Shown here: in pieces, positions 4,934 to 7,896 of the stretch | Layout: every line of letters starts with the position of its first letter | Position numbering within the stretch: position 1 is the stretch's first letter | Made by a program: the position numbers and the translations under genes | The notes under the pieces: generated by a model | Databases searched by the model: none | Told to the model about the DNA's origin: nothing | What the model saw: only the letters and a program-made list of their open reading frames with translations | Assembly (NCBI GenBank): GCA_910588595.1 | Contig: CAJUQU010000178.1 | Span: 1 to 7,896 of the forward strand | Source of the DNA: an uncultured Lachnospiraceae bacterium | GTDB lineage: Bacteria; Bacillota_A; Clostridia; Lachnospirales; Lachnospiraceae | DNA: 7,896 bases | Direction: 5' to 3'

Positions 4934-6163
4934 ATGAAAACAGAATGTATCTACGTTGATGAAAACCGCCGGGAGCGGATCCTGTACATTGACGAGCTCG
5001 TCACGATCGAGTACGACCATGATGAAATACACTATATGAACAACGACTCGCGCCTGTTTCGCGAGGTCCGCAGGGCAAGCCGCGAGCGGCGGCTGTTCTG
5101 CACCTGCGGCTGCCGGAGCAATCTGCAGCTCGTCGCGGGGGACAGATCCATCACCACACGAAGGTTTTTCAGGAACTATACGGACTTTGCAAACGCAAAC
5201 TGCTGCTACGATGAGAGTCCTCTGACCCAGCGGTCAAAGATCCTGCTGCGCGCATGGCTGAACCGTACCCTGCGCAGGGATCTGTTGAGCGATATCCCGA
5301 TCGCGGAGATCGACAAGGGAAACCGCAGATACGAGCTGACCTACTACGCGCAGGAATGCGACTTTGGGCTGGTCTACGCAAACGAGGCAAAAAATATCCC
5401 TTTTGAAAAGATACAGGAGTTGGACGAGTACCGGGAAATGCACCTCCTCTATATCTCGGATATCCACAACCTGCTCCAGGGCGGCCAGCTCCCCGTACAC
5501 CAGATCGACATGCAGGACAAGCAGGGGTACTGTCTGTTCTTAAAGATCGCCGATCCCGAGAAGGAGACGTACCCGCTCTCCGATGCCACGCTGGTATGCA
5601 CGTACTATATCCGGGAATATATAGATCACGGCATCTGGATCGGACTGCCCGTTCTCGAGAACGGCATCACCGCATTTTCCATATCCCCGCAGGGCGCGCT
5701 CTGCTACAAGGACGAACCTGTAAACACCTTTACGGCTGCCGTAAAAGAACAGTATGTCACCCGGCTCCGTGCGCGTTTACAGCAGGAAACCCTGCACGAG
5801 ACCGCAAACTCCGCCGCCGTCTCCCCGCCAGGTCAGTCCGGGTACAATGACGCTGCCGGATCGCACCGCACAGACTCCGCTGCAGAACAGCCAGCCGCTG
5901 ACTGCCGCGGCCGGAATGCATTAAAATCGACGGTCAAGCGCATCATCGAAAAAAGACTTGAAAAATACAGCGATATCGTATTTGAGGTCGATACCGGCTG
6001 GCTCGAGGAGACTATGATCGACAACAACCGCTGTATCGTCCTTGATCTGGACGGCATCGATGCCCAAAATGCCGGGATCTTGTCGCAGATGCAGCTCTAC
6101 ACCGGCGCCCGCAAATCCATCACACGGATCGGGCAGCGGATCATATTTGCCGGATATGACTGA
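4934..6163 (+). CDS. Unknown 409-aa protein, distant CoiA-like Cys-cluster N-terminus
   Basis: I do not recognise this protein with confidence. The N-terminal third has a cysteine cluster, LFCTCGC (54-60), then a basic/aromatic segment TTRRFFRNY (74-82), then ANCCYDES (88-95) and SKILLRAWL (101-109). That order recalls the zinc-binding domain of CoiA-type proteins (CxxC, HFxH, Cys, then a KxxLxxWL helix), but the HFxH histidines are absent. Residues ~132-180 (YELTYYAQECDFGLVYANEA..., LLYISDIHNLL) could match the nuclease-like region of that family, but without an evident catalytic E-x-Q/K. An Ala/Ser/Pro-rich linker spans ~285-325, and a separate C-terminal domain of ~80 residues follows (VFEVDTGWLEE, IVLDLDGIDA). 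The upstream frame is closed by TGA at 4919, so the ATG at 4934 is the first possible start. GGGG about 7 nt upstream is a modest ribosome binding site. It is a cytosolic protein with no membrane segment. Confidence 0.7.
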   Translation: MKTECIYVDENRRERILYIDELVTIEYDHDEIHYMNNDSRLFREVRRASRERRLFCTCGCRSNLQLVAGDRSITTRRFFRNYTDFANANCCYDESPLTQRSKILLRAWLNRTLRRDLLSDIPIAEIDKGNRRYELTYYAQECDFGLVYANEAKNIPFEKIQELDEYREMHLLYISDIHNLLQGGQLPVHQIDMQDKQGYCLFLKIADPEKETYPLSDATLVCTYYIREYIDHGIWIGLPVLENGITAFSISPQGALCYKDEPVNTFTAAVKEQYVTRLRARLQQETLHETANSAAVSPPGQSGYNDAAGSHRTDSAAEQPAADCRGRNALKSTVKRIIEKRLEKYSDIVFEVDTGWLEETMIDNNRCIVLDLDGIDAQNAGILSQMQLYTGARKSITRIGQRIIFAGYD

Positions 6164-6316
6164 GGAGATCCTGTCACTGACAGTTTTCAGACAGTCCCCA
6201 TCCGGACAGAAATTAGAATCGTGAACTGCCTGCTTCGCACCATTGTGTCGTCGAAATTTTGTCTGGAACAGACACGATCCATGCAGTCCACAACGCTAAT
6301 ACTGTCGAGTACTATC

Positions 6317-6367
6317 AAAAAATGATTGTATAAAAGCAGCTCGCAAGCGTCTTTTATACAATCATTT
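6317..6367 (-). terminator. Strong intrinsic terminator of the LRR gene, probably bidirectional
   Basis: A perfect 17-bp stem (arms 6320-6336 and 6351-6367, AAATGATTGTATAAAAG and its complement) encloses a 14-nt loop. On the minus strand it is followed by six T (6322-6317, partly within the stem base). It begins about 39 nt after the LRR stop codon. On the plus strand it is followed by TTTCGTCTTTTATT, so it may also stop transcription from the gene ending at 6163. Confidence 0.85.
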
Positions 6368-6405
6368 CGTCTTTTATTACAAATCTCCAGTTTTCGTAAA
6401 AGTCT

Positions 6406-7896
6406 CTATTTGTAGACCAGCGCGTACGCGTGGAACTTATCCGTCTCGATCGTGATCGTCTTTGGATCGCTGTCCAGATCCTCATAGACAATCGGGAGAC
6501 CGCCCTTGGTGACGCAGATCATCTTATACTCCCTGTCTTTTTTGTAAATAGCGGATGGGATCTTTATCGTAATCTGTACTTTCTGATCTGTGCTGTAGGT
6601 GGTATCAGAGATCGCGTATATGTTATACGTCCTCCCTATCGTGTAATCTTCAAGAACTGCCTCAAAGGCTTGAAAACACATAGGTCCCTGCATAGCATTC
6701 TCCACATCGACCTGATAGACATTCTCCTCTGGCAGAGTATACTGAACAACTTCTTTCCCGACACAGGCATACCGCTTGATCTCATCGGGTGTAGTCGGCT
6801 TCCATGTTTCCACAGCCGCCTTTACATCCGAACTATTATCATCGGAGCTGCTGTCATTTGGTTTGTTTTCACCTGGTTTATCCTCTCCCGGTTTGCTTTC
6901 ATCTGACGAATCTCCCGGTTTGTTCTCATTCGAAGGACCTCCCGGTTTGTTCTCATCCGAAGGACCTCCTGGTTTGTTCTCATCCGAAGGACCTCCCGGT
7001 TTGTTCTCAGAACCGTCGCCAGTGTTGTTATCATTGTCGTCTTCCTCACCGGGATCAGGATCCGTGGTCGGAACATAGTTATAATGTATTGTCGCATTTG
7101 ACACTACCGATACTGTACTATCACCCTGCAGGTTTATTCTTTTCCACTGCGCTTCATCACCAGTAAAATATATGTTTTTCAGAGGACATGCTGAAAACGC
7201 ACCGATTGCTATCGTCGTTACACTGTCCGGGATCACGATAGCGGACATAGCGGAACAGGAAGCAAATGCTGACATTCCGATACTTTCTGCCCCCTTTGGA
7301 ATTTCCACTCTGGCAAGCAGCAGGCAGTTCTGGAACATTCCATCGGCAATACGGTCTACACTTGAGGGCAGCTTTACACTCATCAGCTTGTGGCATCGTG
7401 CAAACATATTGTCCCCCATACTTACCTGTTTACTACCAGGTGCAAACGTCGCAGATGTCATTTCAAAACAGTCAAAAAACGCGCCTGCCCCTACCTCCCC
7501 TACGCTGGCAGGCAAAGAGATGGAAGCAAGACTTGTACAAGCTCGGAACGCATTTTGACCGATTGATTCCACCCCGTTGGAAATAGTCACTGTTCCCAGA
7601 CTTTGACATTGCTGGAACGCACTGTCACTGATGGTCTTTACACTGGACGGAATCTTCACGGATATGATATCGGACTCACGAAAAGCACTGTTTCCAATGT
7701 TCTGCACACTTGAGGGAATCTCTACACTCAGAAGCTCGCACTTCCAAAAAGCGCAGGAACCGATACTGGTAACGCCATTTTGGATCACGACCTTGTGGAT
7801 CCTTTTCCCGCTCCACGGCTGATCTCCTACACTACTGTAGTCCGGCATAGCTCCGTTACCCGAGATTGTCAGTGTCCCTGCATTTGTCAGCTTCCA
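6406..7896 (-). CDS. BspA-type leucine-rich-repeat surface protein, 5' end outside window
   Basis: 496 residues are visible and the frame stays open to the right edge, so the true start and any signal peptide lie outside. The first visible residues, WKLTNAGTLTISGNGAMPDYS, are a typical segment before LRR_5 repeats in Clostridia cell-surface proteins. About seven to eight repeats of ~23 residues follow, with the pattern IGxxAFxxCxxLxxVxIPxSV, ending in a YFTGDEAQWKRI segment that often closes such domains. Next come an acidic stretch, a tandem ENKPGGPSD linker, and a C-terminal beta-type domain ending KFHAYALVYK. There is no LPXTG or C-terminal membrane anchor, so attachment must come from the missing N-terminus or the protein is secreted. 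BspA-like proteins are associated with adhesion; that role is inferred here. The gene looks lower in G+C than its neighbours. An intrinsic terminator follows. Confidence 0.88.
   Translation of the reverse strand, partial: WKLTNAGTLTISGNGAMPDYSSVGDQPWSGKRIHKVVIQNGVTSIGSCAFWKCELLSVEIPSSVQNIGNSAFRESDIISVKIPSSVKTISDSAFQQCQSLGTVTISNGVESIGQNAFRACTSLASISLPASVGEVGAGAFFDCFEMTSATFAPGSKQVSMGDNMFARCHKLMSVKLPSSVDRIADGMFQNCLLLARVEIPKGAESIGMSAFASCSAMSAIVIPDSVTTIAIGAFSACPLKNIYFTGDEAQWKRINLQGDSTVSVVSNATIHYNYVPTTDPDPGEEDDNDNNTGDGSENKPGGPSDENKPGGPSDENKPGGPSNENKPGDSSDESKPGEDKPGENKPNDSSSDDNSSDVKAAVETWKPTTPDEIKRYACVGKEVVQYTLPEENVYQVDVENAMQGPMCFQAFEAVLEDYTIGRTYNIYAISDTTYSTDQKVQITIKIPSAIYKKDREYKMICVTKGGLPIVYEDLDSDPKTITIETDKFHAYALVYK
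6887..7010 (-). repeat. 27-bp in-frame tandem repeat (about 4.6 copies) in the LRR gene linker
   Basis: Units begin at 6887 (degenerate), 6914, 6941, 6968 and 6995 (partial). The copies at 6914, 6941 and 6968 differ from one another by only one or two bases. Each unit encodes nine residues, NKPGGPSDE. Because 27 is divisible by three, gain or loss of units changes linker length without breaking the frame. More diverged KPGE/KPND units extend the array toward the gene's 3' end. Confidence 0.9.

Noticed and set aside
4730..5032. Minus-strand open frames of 65-100 codons across the large palindrome
   Set aside because: They cover the palindromic element and run into the start of the plus-strand gene. 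They have no ribosome binding site and are explained by the symmetric repeat sequence.
6171..6187. CTGTC-ACT-GACAG followed by TTTT as terminator of the 409-aa gene
   Set aside because: A 5-bp stem with a 3-nt loop is too weak to call. The strong stem at 6320-6367 is a better candidate for the plus strand.
6887..7010. CRISPR-like array
   Set aside because: The repeats are directly adjacent without spacers and encode a protein linker in frame.
6776..7166. Plus-strand open frames over the LRR linker repeat
   Set aside because: They are antisense images of the 27-bp tandem repeat and show only repetitive Pro/Gly/Ser or Cys/His patterns without start signals.

Overview
The window looks like chromosomal DNA of a gut-type Clostridia, most likely Lachnospiraceae (Bacillota). 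This is inferred from strong AAGGAGG-type ribosome binding sites, a short (type 2) ArgC, an ECF sigma factor overlapping a DUF4179-type anti-sigma gene, a BspA-type leucine-rich-repeat surface protein and fairly G+C-rich coding DNA separated by A+T-rich spacers. I see no rRNA, tRNA, CRISPR array, integrase or transposase gene.

Layout. Positions 1-2335 (minus strand) hold, in transcription order, an MFS transporter, argC, and the first 32 codons of an RsmF-type rRNA cytosine methyltransferase whose ATG overlaps the argC stop (ATGA). argC has its own promoter, and its -35 box overlaps the MFS stop codon. Positions 2336-2733 hold no convincing gene but contain a 71-bp palindrome. Positions 2734-2859 (minus) hold a 41-codon Cys-containing small ORF with a TTGACA/TAAAAT promoter, a strong ribosome binding site and a leader of 10-bp-phased T tracts. 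It is not recognisable as a known family. Positions 2943-4557 (minus) hold a DUF4179-type membrane anti-sigma gene and its ECF sigma gene, which overlap by 20 nt. An ECF-like promoter (TGTAAC-N15-CGTGT) lies upstream and fits autoregulation.

The divergent spacer 4558-4933 carries a 180-bp imperfect palindrome whose ends resemble those of the 71-bp palindrome. The two look like non-autonomous, MITE-like palindromic elements. Next, on the plus strand, comes a 409-aa protein with a Cys cluster that I can only compare loosely with CoiA-type proteins. It converges with a BspA-like LRR surface protein (minus, 5' end outside the window) on a strong 17-bp-stem terminator at 6317-6367. The LRR gene contains a 27-bp in-frame tandem repeat encoding a Pro/Gly/Asn/Lys linker.

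The best candidates for something undescribed are the small ORF/structured RNA at 2734-2946 and the pair of related palindromic elements. The diverged CoiA-like protein, whose leader contains one of those palindromes, comes next. The housekeeping genes look intact and ordinary.
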